Assembly: GCA_029932445.1 (NCBI GenBank)
Contig: JAOZQB010000037.1
Location: 1 to 17,533 of the forward strand
Direction of reading: 5' to 3'
DNA length: 17,533 nucleotides
Origin: Bacteroidales bacterium
GTDB lineage: Bacteria > Bacteroidota > Bacteroidia > Bacteroidales > JAADGE01
Shown here: piece by piece, positions 8,260 through 15,942 of the stretch
Numbering within the stretch: position 1 is the stretch's first letter
Layout of the letters: each line of letters begins with the position of its first letter
The notes under the pieces: model-generated
The model's database searches: none
Seen by the model: only the letters and a program-made list of their open reading frames with translations
What the model was told of the DNA's origin: nothing
Program-made: the position numbers and the translations under genes

Positions 8260-8919
8260 TTATTCATTAAAAACCTCTAAAATCTTTGTTTCTTCTCCGG
8301 CAACAAAAATCTTTTCTGCTTGAAAAAGAATTGTATCCGGATTTGTTACAATATGATATCTGTCTTTTTCGGATTTCAAGATAACTATAATTCCGTATTT
8401 ATTTCGCAAATCTAATTCCCTGAGTGTTTTTCCGGAAAATTTCTCGGGAACGGAAATTTCAATTAATGAATTCTTAGAATCTACTGTTAAAGATTCAAGT
8501 ACATACGGATATGAAATTTTTCTTACTAACATGTGAGCCATTGTAACCTCAGGTTGTATGACTTCATCAGCACCGACTTTCAATAAAATTTCTTTTTGAA
8601 TATGGGTATTTGCTTTTACTACAATACTGTTAATATTCAACTTTTTTAAGTGTGTTACGGCGAGAATCAATGTTTCCAATGAATCACTCATTCCTAAAAT
8701 AACTTTATTAAATTTTTCAAAATCAAGTTTTTTAAGAATATCCTCATCCGTAACATCCGCTTGAACAGCTATGGTTACTTTATCTTTTATTTTATTAATA
8801 ATTTCGGCATTTTTATCAACTGCCAAAACAGAATGCCCTGATTCATACAATTTCGTTGCAACTTCATAACCAAAAGTACCGAGACCGATAACAGCAATTT
8901 CTTTATTATTATGTTTCAT
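8260..8919 (-). CDS. ktrA: K+ uptake regulatory subunit, KtrA/TrkA-type RCK protein
   Basis: Cytoplasmic gating subunit that binds nucleotides and opens or closes the partner K+ channel. Residues about 1-125 form an RCK_N Rossmann domain: the GLGTFG loop at 12-17, followed by the acidic strand end VLAVD (Asp35) that usually contacts the adenosine ribose. Residues about 135-219 form an RCK_C domain, ending with the usual IFVAGE strand. At 219 residues it has a single RCK unit, as in KtrA, not the doubled arrangement of enterobacterial TrkA. Its start lies 13 bp after the end of ktrB, so the pair is almost certainly one transcript. No terminator is visible after it, because the oppositely oriented neighbouring gene begins 1 bp away. 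Confidence 0.93.
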   Translation of the reverse strand: MKHNNKEIAVIGLGTFGYEVATKLYESGHSVLAVDKNAEIINKIKDKVTIAVQADVTDEDILKKLDFEKFNKVILGMSDSLETLILAVTHLKKLNINSIVVKANTHIQKEILLKVGADEVIQPEVTMAHMLVRKISYPYVLESLTVDSKNSLIEISVPEKFSGKTLRELDLRNKYGIIVILKSEKDRYHIVTNPDTILFQAEKIFVAGEETKILEVFNE

Positions 8920-8932
8920 AAGATTTTTTATT

Positions 8933-10261
8933 TTAATATACCGATTCTTCCGGATATATTATTTTTACTTTTTTATCGTTTTTAAATGTCAACATTGCAA
9001 TTGATGCAGGCCCTACTCTTCCTACAAACATTATAATAATTAAAATTAATTTACCGTACATCCCGACTTCAGATGTGATACCTAATGATAATCCGACTGT
9101 TCCGAGTGCCGAAGTCACTTCAAATAAAGTATTTAAAAAGCCATCATTATTATGATAAAGTAATGCCAAAGTTCCTAAAAAAGCCACAATAAAATAAGCC
9201 GATAATATTGCAAATGATTTCAAAATCACATTATTAGGAATTTGTCGTTTAAAAACTACAACATCGGATTTTCCTTTTAAAATTTTTAAAACAGAAAAAG
9301 CAACAATAAAAAAAGTTGTCGTTTTTATTCCGCCTCCCGTTGAACCCGGTGAGGCACCAATAAACATTAACAAAGTTATAAAGAACAAGCTTAAATAATG
9401 TAAATTTGATAAATCTATACTGTTAAATCCTGCCGTTCTTGCCGTAACGGACTGGAACAAACTGTCGGTAACGGAAAGATGACCTCTTTCAAAAATAAAA
9501 ATAAACAAAGCACCCGCAAAAATTAAAATCCCGGTAGTAAGAAGGACTATTTTTGTGTGCAAACTGTAACGTTTTTCAATACGATACTTCTTAATAATCT
9601 CATAAATAACATGATAACCGATACCTCCGATAATAATCAAAGCCATTACCGTATATTTGATAATCGCATTCATTCCGATTAAACTCGAATCGTAATTTGA
9701 AAATCCGGCATTACAAAAAGCAGATACAGAGTGAAATATACCCTGATGAATTGATTCCCAAAACGTATTTCCCATAAAAGAAAACCCGATACTTAATAAT
9801 ATGGCTCCGATAAATTCAGTAATAAACGTTATTCTTAAAATAAATCTCAGAATATCGTGAATATCATGTAAAGATGTATTTTCTTGTGTTCTGAAAAAAG
9901 AAATTTTATGTTTTAAACTGATTTTCCCTCTGACTGCAAGAATGAAAGATGAACTTAATGTCATGATTCCGATTGCTCCCAATTGCATTAACAATAATAA
10001 CACAAGTTCTCCCTGCCAATTAAATCCGGAAGTATTAACCGTTGTTAATCCGGTTACACATACCGCTGATGTAGATGTAAATAAGCTGTCAATAAACGAT
10101 ATTCCGTTTTGATGATGAACAAAAGGCAGGTTTAAGGAAAATGTACCGAGGCTTATTAAAATCAAAAATGATAAAATTAAGTATTGCCACGGATTTAATC
10201 TAATATGCGAAAGTTTCGATTTCAAATTCAATTTTTTTAAATGCAAATTTAAACGAAACAA
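8933..10261 (-). CDS. ktrB: K+ uptake membrane subunit, KtrB/TrkH family
   Basis: Inner-membrane K+ translocating subunit, 442 residues, near the KtrB size and shorter than typical TrkH. Four pore loops are recognisable by their selectivity-filter turns: TSAVCVTGL (64-72), AFCNAGF (181-187), ARTAGF (274-279) and LGTVGL (386-391). The filter glycine is present in all four, which fits K+ (often Na+-assisted) transport. GASPGSTGGGIK at 302-313 matches the intramembrane gating loop of the family, and GRVGP (414-418) in the last helix is also typical. About 25 mostly basic residues precede the first membrane helix. The gene lies 24 bp after the amidase gene and 13 bp before ktrA, so all three may share a transcript. 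Confidence 0.94.
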   Translation of the reverse strand: MFRLNLHLKKLNLKSKLSHIRLNPWQYLILSFLILISLGTFSLNLPFVHHQNGISFIDSLFTSTSAVCVTGLTTVNTSGFNWQGELVLLLLMQLGAIGIMTLSSSFILAVRGKISLKHKISFFRTQENTSLHDIHDILRFILRITFITEFIGAILLSIGFSFMGNTFWESIHQGIFHSVSAFCNAGFSNYDSSLIGMNAIIKYTVMALIIIGGIGYHVIYEIIKKYRIEKRYSLHTKIVLLTTGILIFAGALFIFIFERGHLSVTDSLFQSVTARTAGFNSIDLSNLHYLSLFFITLLMFIGASPGSTGGGIKTTTFFIVAFSVLKILKGKSDVVVFKRQIPNNVILKSFAILSAYFIVAFLGTLALLYHNNDGFLNTLFEVTSALGTVGLSLGITSEVGMYGKLILIIIMFVGRVGPASIAMLTFKNDKKVKIIYPEESVY

Positions 10262-10285
10262 TTTTAAAAACAGGAAATCAAAAAG

Positions 10286-11494
10286 TTATTTCAATAAAGC
10301 ATCTTTTAATCCGAGATAAATCCAATTTGCTAATGCCTGTCGATTATCGGGAAGAATTATTCTTCTTTGATCATAAGTATTTCGAATATTTCCTAACTCC
10401 ATAAAAACAGCTGTAGGCAAAGTGTGTTTCAAAATATAAAGATCTCTTGTCGAAACGGTTCCGTGATACCCCCTGCCCTTTTGGACTTTTCGATATTTTT
10501 CGTCAAATTTCTTATTAATTGCAAGAGCAGTTTTTTTTCCGCTTTTACTGTTAAAATAATAATAGAAGAAAACATCTTGTCGCTTTTGATAACTTCTCGA
10601 ATCAACATGTATCACAATAGTAGTTTGACTTTTAACGTTTAGTTTCTTGTGCTTCCGATAATATTGATTAATATCATCACAGCGCTGTTTTAAGCGTTTA
10701 AGCTGATTTTTCGGTAAGATTTTACCTTTAATACTTTTCTCATCTTTATCACAATTTAAATAGTGCTCTTCGCGAATTCCGTCATTAGGATCGCGAATTA
10801 AAATATAAACCGTTGCATTATGTTGAATTAAATTTCTTGCTAATCGCAAAGCCACATCATAAGCATATTCATCTTCACAAAGTGTATGTTTTTTACCTAC
10901 ATATCTGGCTCCGGGATCCGGTCCTCCGTGTCCGCTCACAACATAAAAAACTCTGTTTTTCAGTAAATTATCTTCAATTTCAACAGTTTGATTTTCATTT
11001 CCGAATAATTTAACGGTCTTTGTACCGAAACTTTTTTTCTTTTTTTCAATTTTTTCAACATTAGAAATACTGTTCGGGCATTTAAACATTCCGTACGGAA
11101 CCCATAATATCTTGGAATCGGTATAATGTGTTTTTCTGAGATTTTCTTCTAAAACAAGTTCATTATAATCTTTTATTTGCAATGCTAATTCATAATCAGA
11201 ATTTCCTATTGTGGAACGTATACTTTTTCCGTTATAGTCATAAATTAAAATCGGTAACTTGTATTCCTTATCAAAATACAATTGATCCGTTCTGTTTAAA
11301 TCGTTTAGTTTAAGAAATTCAGTCATATTACATGCATTATCATCTAAGTGAAAACGACGTAAAAAAGCATAAGACCCTTCGCCTTTTAAAGGTGTTTTTT
11401 GAAGATAATACGGATTTTGAGCCTCAGAAATTTCTCCGAAGAAAAAAAAGATGATAAAAAAAAGTCCTATTTTTCGATTAAGTTTTAAGTACAT
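10286..11494 (-). CDS. Exported N-acetylmuramoyl-L-alanine amidase (Amidase_3)
   Basis: Predicted periplasmic zinc amidase that cuts the bond between MurNAc and L-alanine of peptidoglycan. With the start at 11494 it has 402 residues: a signal peptide ending near EISEAQ (about 1-26), an N-terminal region (27-150) whose start (GEGSYAFLRRFHLDDN, then FLKLNDL) loosely resembles a LysM-like module, and an amidase domain (about 180-402). Zinc ligands are His189 in SGHGGPDPGA, Glu207 in the CEDEYAYDVALRLA helix and His296 in VIHVDSRS; catalytic Glu366 is in FMELGNIRN. A longer frame reaches TTG at 11530, but that lies inside the terminator of the preceding gene and would put 12 residues before the signal peptide, so the ATG is preferred. 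ktrB follows 24 bp downstream. Confidence 0.9.
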   Translation of the reverse strand: MYLKLNRKIGLFFIIFFFFGEISEAQNPYYLQKTPLKGEGSYAFLRRFHLDDNACNMTEFLKLNDLNRTDQLYFDKEYKLPILIYDYNGKSIRSTIGNSDYELALQIKDYNELVLEENLRKTHYTDSKILWVPYGMFKCPNSISNVEKIEKKKKSFGTKTVKLFGNENQTVEIEDNLLKNRVFYVVSGHGGPDPGARYVGKKHTLCEDEYAYDVALRLARNLIQHNATVYILIRDPNDGIREEHYLNCDKDEKSIKGKILPKNQLKRLKQRCDDINQYYRKHKKLNVKSQTTIVIHVDSRSYQKRQDVFFYYYFNSKSGKKTALAINKKFDEKYRKVQKGRGYHGTVSTRDLYILKHTLPTAVFMELGNIRNTYDQRRIILPDNRQALANWIYLGLKDALLK

Positions 11495-11510
11495 TTCGAA
11501 GGATAAAAAT

Positions 11511-11546
11511 AAAAAAAAATCCCGAAACAAACATATTGCTTCGGGA
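11511..11546 (-). terminator. Rho-independent terminator of the coaX-OMP-TPR unit
   Basis: Read on the - strand, TCCCGAA (11546-11540) pairs with TTCGGGA (11526-11520). A further 3 bp form inside after one mismatch, with a 5-base loop, and nine T follow (11519-11511). It lies 23 bases after the stop of the TPR gene and 17 bases before the amidase ATG. Confidence 0.85.
11528..11535 (-). promoter_or_regulatory. Possible -7 element for the amidase gene inside a terminator
   Basis: TATGTTTG on the - strand matches TAnnTTTG and sits in the loop and inner stem of the preceding terminator, 33 bases before the amidase ATG. There is no TTTG at the expected -33 position. A chance match is quite possible in such AT-rich DNA. 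Confidence 0.28.
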
Positions 11547-11568
11547 TAAAATAATTTAATATAAAATT

Positions 11569-13329
11569 TTAATATCTTACTTTTGTAGATTCATTTATCC
11601 AACAACCTACAGTATAAGTTTTTCCGGCAGTCCAGGTAAGCATAAATCCTTCTTCGGAACTCGGAAAAAAAGAACTGTATTTCCCGATTAATTTATTAGC
11701 TTCTTCTGCGACACTCGGATCAATTGATTTTGCTTTATATAATTTATCAACGGCAACCCAATAAACAGCTTGTTTTTCAAATTTAGTTGTTCCGCATTTG
11801 TTTGCACTTCCGGCATACATTTTAGCAATTAAAATATATGGTTTTCCGTAATGCTCTTTTAAACCGGCAGCTTTTAAAGCTAAAGAACGTGCATTGCTTA
11901 ATTTATTTTGAGCATAAGAAACAACGGCCGCATAATAATAATATTCGGCTTTTTGTTCGGCATTTTCTTCTTGTGTATAAGCTTTTTCAAAATATTTAGC
12001 GGCATCCGTATAATTTTTCTTTTTTAAATGAAATAATGCCAAACGGAATGCGGCACTTGCAGACGGATCCATTTTATAGAGAGCTTCTGCTGCTTGTCCG
12101 TAAAATTCATCATCCGTACAATCTTTCCAAGATAATATTCCTGTTACGGTTTTTAACCATTCTTTATCACTTTTATTTTTGTCGAAATTCGATTTAAATG
12201 CCGGAATTAAATATTCACATTTTGAATATTCGGAACTGGCAAATTTTTTCGTAATATATTCCGATACTTTATCATTATTAGCGGCTATTTTACTCCAATT
12301 TGCAATTTTCTTTTGATTGGGCGATTTTTTTGCTTTTTCTTTTCTAATATATTCATTCATTTTATCTGAATTCTTTTTTAACACATCAGTAGCCGTATTA
12401 TAATCTGCAACGGCTATATCAGCACCAATCTTTTTCGCTTTAATCATATCAAAAGCAGCATCAAAGAAATCTTTAACAATTGCATAATTTGAATTCTCTT
12501 TTTCTGTTTCAACGGATTTTTTTAACAACGAATAGGCTTCATTTAAAGCAGAATCTTTTCTGTATATATATATGTAATGGCCTTTTTTACCTAATAAATA
12601 TCCTGTTCCGTAGTATTTATCATTGCCGAGATATTCTGCTCTTTGATCATAAATCATCAATAATGTATCAATCCATAATTCTCTTTCTGCAAGGATTTCT
12701 TTTTGTTTATCGGCTAATTCTTTTGCTTCGTCATATTTTTTCTCATTTTGAGCTTTAACGGCATTTTTACCTGCTTCAACAGCTTCATTCGTTACCATTT
12801 TTATTTTTGTTCGCAACAAAACATCTCCTTTTGAATATTGGTTTTTAAATTTCGGATAATACTTATACATTTCTCTCCAAAAACCGCAAGCAGCTTTATA
12901 ATCTTTTCGTTTAAGACTTTGTTTTAAATTTGAATAAGTCATTAAACATTCATTTTTATCTATACCGTATTGATCATTTTTACCCAAAAATAATTTCATA
13001 TCGGTAACATGATTTTTTAAAATATCTTCCAATTCGGTTAATTTCCCGTCTTTTTCAAGAGATTTTAATTCTTTATATTCAAAAATTTTCAGATTATCCT
13101 CTGTAGCACCTCCGAATTTAAAAACATCAACATCTTCTAATCCGTCTTTCAATCGTTTATACTGATCTCGAAACAATTGAATATTATCAGTTGTTACTTT
13201 TGTACTGCCGTCAGTTTTAAATTCCGTTAGTAAGGCCGTGTATTTAGTTTTAAAAATCTCTTCAGGAGTTTGAGCATTCATATTAAATGCTAAAAACAAA
13301 CTCACAATTGCAAAAACATACTTTTTCAT
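11569..13329 (-). CDS. Exported tetratricopeptide-repeat protein
   Basis: Predicted periplasmic or envelope-associated helical scaffold of 586 residues; the partner is unknown. A signal peptide (MKKYVFAIVSLFLAFNMNAQ, 1-20) sets the start at 13329 rather than at an in-frame ATG 45 bases upstream. The body is helix-rich and lysine-rich. Clear TPR-like helix pairs lie at about 422-500 (FRLALFHLKKKNYTDAAKYF, then YYYAAVVSYAQNKLSNARSL). The C-terminus (about 553-586) carries a PSSEEGF ... YTVGCWINESTKVR tail that I recall as a shared ending of TPR proteins in this phylum. It lies 64 bp after the outer-membrane protein gene, and a strong terminator follows it, so it is the last gene of the coaX unit. 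Confidence 0.85.
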   Translation of the reverse strand: MKKYVFAIVSLFLAFNMNAQTPEEIFKTKYTALLTEFKTDGSTKVTTDNIQLFRDQYKRLKDGLEDVDVFKFGGATEDNLKIFEYKELKSLEKDGKLTELEDILKNHVTDMKLFLGKNDQYGIDKNECLMTYSNLKQSLKRKDYKAACGFWREMYKYYPKFKNQYSKGDVLLRTKIKMVTNEAVEAGKNAVKAQNEKKYDEAKELADKQKEILAERELWIDTLLMIYDQRAEYLGNDKYYGTGYLLGKKGHYIYIYRKDSALNEAYSLLKKSVETEKENSNYAIVKDFFDAAFDMIKAKKIGADIAVADYNTATDVLKKNSDKMNEYIRKEKAKKSPNQKKIANWSKIAANNDKVSEYITKKFASSEYSKCEYLIPAFKSNFDKNKSDKEWLKTVTGILSWKDCTDDEFYGQAAEALYKMDPSASAAFRLALFHLKKKNYTDAAKYFEKAYTQEENAEQKAEYYYYAAVVSYAQNKLSNARSLALKAAGLKEHYGKPYILIAKMYAGSANKCGTTKFEKQAVYWVAVDKLYKAKSIDPSVAEEANKLIGKYSSFFPSSEEGFMLTWTAGKTYTVGCWINESTKVRY

Positions 13330-13393
13330 TTTTCTCGTAATTTGATAATAATTAAATTTATATATATAATTCATTAATTGTGCCGGAATTATT

Positions 13394-14665
13394 TTAGAAA
13401 AATCTTCTCCTGATAAACCAACGATCGGTTAAATTTATATTGAAATTAATCGTATAATAATTTTCTTGTAATAAGTCATTTTCAATTGTTCCTTTTTTTC
13501 CTATTTCAAAACCGAAATTTAATTTTGCTCCTAGTTTTGTCGGTATTCCTACACCGAAATTAATTCCGTAATCTTTTATTTGAGTATTTTTTAAAAGAAC
13601 TTCGGAATTCGTATAATGCCCTCCTAATCGCCAATTAAGAGTCTTGAAAAAATCTTTAGATATATAATCATTCGTATATTCAACACCAAATGCAAATGAG
13701 CTTGAATTTGTCAGACTACTTGGCTTTTCGTTAAAAAATAAAACATCGCTCCAATTTGCTCTTTTATAATCCGCCCCAAAAATAAACTTTTTTGTTAAAA
13801 AGGAAAAACCGATTCCGTAAGAAGTCGGCATTTGGATTGTTCCGTTTGTTAAAGTATCATTCATTATAGTATCTGAAATCGGATAATCAGATGCGGGATT
13901 AATTGTTCGAGAAATATATCTTGTTCTCAAGGTATTCAAATCAGTTTTATTTTCATAAAAACCACCTATTGTAAAACTGTATTTTTTAAATAATGAATCC
14001 GTATATTGTACTCCGTAACGAATATGAAAATCTTTTACTTTTGTATTAATTAAACTAAACACATAAGAAGAGTATCCGGGTTCATTTTGAGCAGATTCGG
14101 TACGGTATAATAAAGGTCCGAATAAATAAGATGCATTAAACCCGATTGATAATCCTTTATAAACAAATGCATTTCCGAAATATAAATCCGTAATTCCGCC
14201 TTCACCGGCATATTTATTATTAAAATGAGAGGTGTAATCACCTAATGAAACAGAATCGGAGGTAACGATATTATAACTTACAGAACTAATCGGATTCATA
14301 CCGAAACTCATTCCCCAATATTTATTTACTCTTAAAGCAGCATTAATTGAATTTAATTTAAAATCATAATCAACGACTTTATCATTTGTAACAGAATAAT
14401 CTGTTCTTTTTGCATTAAAGCCGGTTTGAAATAAAAACACTTTATTCGGAATTCCTGAGTAAGATGCCGGATTTGAAGGATTAATTTCATACGGTAAGCG
14501 TAAACCAAGTGCAATACCGCCCATACCGTTAGATCTTCCGATTTTAAGAGTTTCTGAATTACCGATTCCGAATCGGGAATACGGTGAGCCCAAATTAACT
14601 TGAGCATACAAACTAATAATAGACAATAAGAAAATTGTCGCTGTTAATAAAAATTTATTTCGCAT
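13394..14665 (-). CDS. Outer-membrane beta-barrel protein of unknown substrate
   Basis: Predicted outer-membrane barrel of 423 residues. A signal peptide (about 1-22, ending SLYAQ) leads into VNLGSPYSRFGIGNS and RSNGMGGIALGLR, an N-terminus I recall from Bacteroidota barrels of the FadL/OmpP1-like type. Regular alternating beta strands run through to an aromatic C-terminal end (RWFIRRRFF), as expected for insertion by the BAM machinery. What it transports, if anything, cannot be told; PorV/PorP-like roles cannot be ruled out, but no specific motif shows them. Its ATG lies inside the last codons of coaX (11-bp overlap), so translation is probably coupled. Confidence 0.8.
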   Translation of the reverse strand: MRNKFLLTATIFLLSIISLYAQVNLGSPYSRFGIGNSETLKIGRSNGMGGIALGLRLPYEINPSNPASYSGIPNKVFLFQTGFNAKRTDYSVTNDKVVDYDFKLNSINAALRVNKYWGMSFGMNPISSVSYNIVTSDSVSLGDYTSHFNNKYAGEGGITDLYFGNAFVYKGLSIGFNASYLFGPLLYRTESAQNEPGYSSYVFSLINTKVKDFHIRYGVQYTDSLFKKYSFTIGGFYENKTDLNTLRTRYISRTINPASDYPISDTIMNDTLTNGTIQMPTSYGIGFSFLTKKFIFGADYKRANWSDVLFFNEKPSSLTNSSSFAFGVEYTNDYISKDFFKTLNWRLGGHYTNSEVLLKNTQIKDYGINFGVGIPTKLGAKLNFGFEIGKKGTIENDLLQENYYTINFNINLTDRWFIRRRFF

Positions 14666-15398
14666 TATATTTTAAAATTATGTTTAAACCGATTAAAACT
14701 AAATTCGGTTCTGCAAATATTTGTTTTTTTAGTCTTCTTTCAAAGAAAAACGTATCACCACCGGTAAATGTTACTTTTAAATTAGTGTATTTTTCGGAAA
14801 ATCGTTTAATCCAACCTTCAATTTCATACAAAATTCCGTTTTGAACACCTGAATGTATTGAATTTTCCGTATTATTTCCAATAATATTCTCAAAATTATC
14901 AAAAATTTCAAGATTCGGTAATTTATCGGTAAAATGATTTAATGCTTTATATCTCATTTCCAAACCGGGCGCTATACTTCCTCCTGAATATTCTTTACCG
15001 GCATTAATAAAATCAACCGTAAGAGCCGTTCCCGCATCAAATACCAAAACGTTTCTATTCGGAAAAATATTGCCGGCAGCTATTATTCCTGCTAAACGAT
15101 CTTTTCCCAAAGTTTTCGGTGTTTCATATAAATTTTTAATCGGGACAGGTGTTTCATCATTAAAAAAAACATAATTTTGAAACAAATCCCTTATCAAACT
15201 TCTCAATTTTCGATCTTCTTTTTTAACAGAAGAAAGTATAAAATTCGTAATCTGAGGATATTGTTGTTTTAATTTTACAATTTCTTCTGATGTTTTTTCA
15301 GATTTTTCATTTTTAAATGATCGTTTATTTATAAGAATATTCTTATCGAAAACGGCCAATTTTGTATATGAATTTCCTATATCCGTAATCAGATTCAT
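14655..15398 (-). CDS. coaX: Type III pantothenate kinase
   Basis: Cytoplasmic enzyme that phosphorylates pantothenate with ATP, the first step of coenzyme A synthesis. The 247 residues match the ASKHA-fold type III family: DIGNSYTK phosphate loop at 6-13, GKDRLAG (98-104) with the catalytic-base Asp100, DAGTALTVD (121-129), GGSIAPGLEMR (139-149) and the TGGD turn near 212-215. It is the first gene after the terminator at 15444-15475. The outer-membrane protein gene starts inside its end. Pairing of coaX with this barrel and a TPR gene is, as I recall, common in Bacteroidota, where lptC and further genes often follow; here a terminator ends the unit after the TPR gene. Confidence 0.94.
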   Translation of the reverse strand: MNLITDIGNSYTKLAVFDKNILINKRSFKNEKSEKTSEEIVKLKQQYPQITNFILSSVKKEDRKLRSLIRDLFQNYVFFNDETPVPIKNLYETPKTLGKDRLAGIIAAGNIFPNRNVLVFDAGTALTVDFINAGKEYSGGSIAPGLEMRYKALNHFTDKLPNLEIFDNFENIIGNNTENSIHSGVQNGILYEIEGWIKRFSEKYTNLKVTFTGGDTFFFERRLKKQIFAEPNLVLIGLNIILKYNAK

Positions 15399-15443
15399 AA
15401 ACAGAAGAAATTGCTTTTTTAAATTTCAAAACTGCGAAGATAT

Positions 15444-15475
15444 AAAAAAGGCATTGACTTTAAAAAAATCAATGC
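15444..15475 (-). terminator. Rho-independent terminator of the repeat-protein gene
   Basis: On the - strand, GCATTGA (15475-15469) pairs with TCAATGC (15457-15451). The interior adds A:T pairs and the stem is followed by a C and a run of six T (15449-15444). It lies 25 bases after the stop codon of the small secreted repeat protein and about 45 bases before coaX, so coaX should start a new transcript. Confidence 0.8.
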
Positions 15476-15499
15476 TCTATTTTTAACATATTACATTTT

Positions 15500-15874
15500 C
15501 TAATACATTAAATGCATTTTTGATTTGTTATTCCAACCGGCTTGATAGTCATAATCAACAAAATAGATTTTTAAGTCTGCCTGATAATCATAATCCGTAA
15601 AAAATATTTTTTTATCCGCTTGGTAATCATAATCGGTAAAATACCATTTTCCGTCATCATTTGCTTGGTAATCGTATTTTACTTTATAAACTTTTAAATC
15701 TGCCTGATAATCATAATCACAAACAAATACTTTTATATCTGCCTGATAATCATATTTTACAACATAAACTTTTGTGCCTTTTCCGGTTACATTGTAAATA
15801 TTTTTATCTGCAGAAGTTGCAGAACTGAATATAAGCCAAGAAAAAAGCAATAATAAAATGTAAATTTTCTTCAT
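15500..15874 (-). CDS. Small secreted YDYQAD-repeat protein (DUF6150 / septoil-knot type)
   Basis: Small exported protein of 124 residues. A signal peptide (MKKIYILLLLFSWLIFSSATSA, about 1-22) sets the start at 15874 rather than an in-frame ATG at 15931. The mature part is six copies of a 13-residue unit, [K]-hydrophobic-aromatic-x-x-[K/D]-YDYQA[D/N/G], at residues 35-113, with one two-residue insertion before the fourth copy. It closes with a short WNNKSK tail. I recall this pattern from the DUF6150 family, renamed for its predicted 7_1 (septoil) knot; the knot is known from family-level structure work, not from this sequence. The biochemical role is unknown. One cysteine is present in the second repeat and no catalytic motif is seen. 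It follows the metallo-hydrolase gene by 68 bp on the same strand, and its own terminator lies just downstream. Confidence 0.85.
   Translation of the reverse strand: MKKIYILLLLFSWLIFSSATSADKNIYNVTGKGTKVYVVKYDYQADIKVFVCDYDYQADLKVYKVKYDYQANDDGKWYFTDYDYQADKKIFFTDYDYQADLKIYFVDYDYQAGWNNKSKMHLMY
15536..15772 (-). repeat. Six in-frame 39-base tandem units
   Basis: The coding sequence for the six YDYQA units repeats with a 39-base period, once stretched to 45. The GATTATGATTATCAG-type core (Asp-Tyr-Asp-Tyr-Gln) is nearly the same in every copy at DNA level, while the codons between are diverged. This favours old duplication with strong selection on the core motif over recent slippage. Confidence 0.85.
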
Positions 15875-15942
15875 GATTAATAGATTTAGAGATATATCTT
15901 TAATATGATGCTTAATATACGACAATTTCATAAATTAAAATG

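Noticed and set aside
11495..11530. Upstream TTG start for the amidase
   Set aside because: The TTG sits inside the terminator hairpin of the preceding transcript and the ATG at 11494 directly begins the signal peptide.
12480..12758. Open frame on the + strand inside the TPR gene (92 codons)
   Set aside because: Antisense to a coherent 586-residue coding sequence; the Phe/Leu/Ile-rich translation is the usual mirror of Lys/Glu codons.
13330..13374. 15-codon upstream extension of the TPR protein
   Set aside because: The added residues (MNYIYKFNYYQITRK) precede a typical signal peptide and would bury it.
15536..15772. CRISPR-like array suggested by regular repeats
   Set aside because: The units are in frame, encode YDYQAD motifs and have no unique spacers of constant length between identical repeats.
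15875..15931. 19-codon upstream extension of the repeat protein
   Set aside because: The signal peptide starts at the second Met; the upstream ATG gives a non-signal sequence and nearly touches the neighbouring gene.
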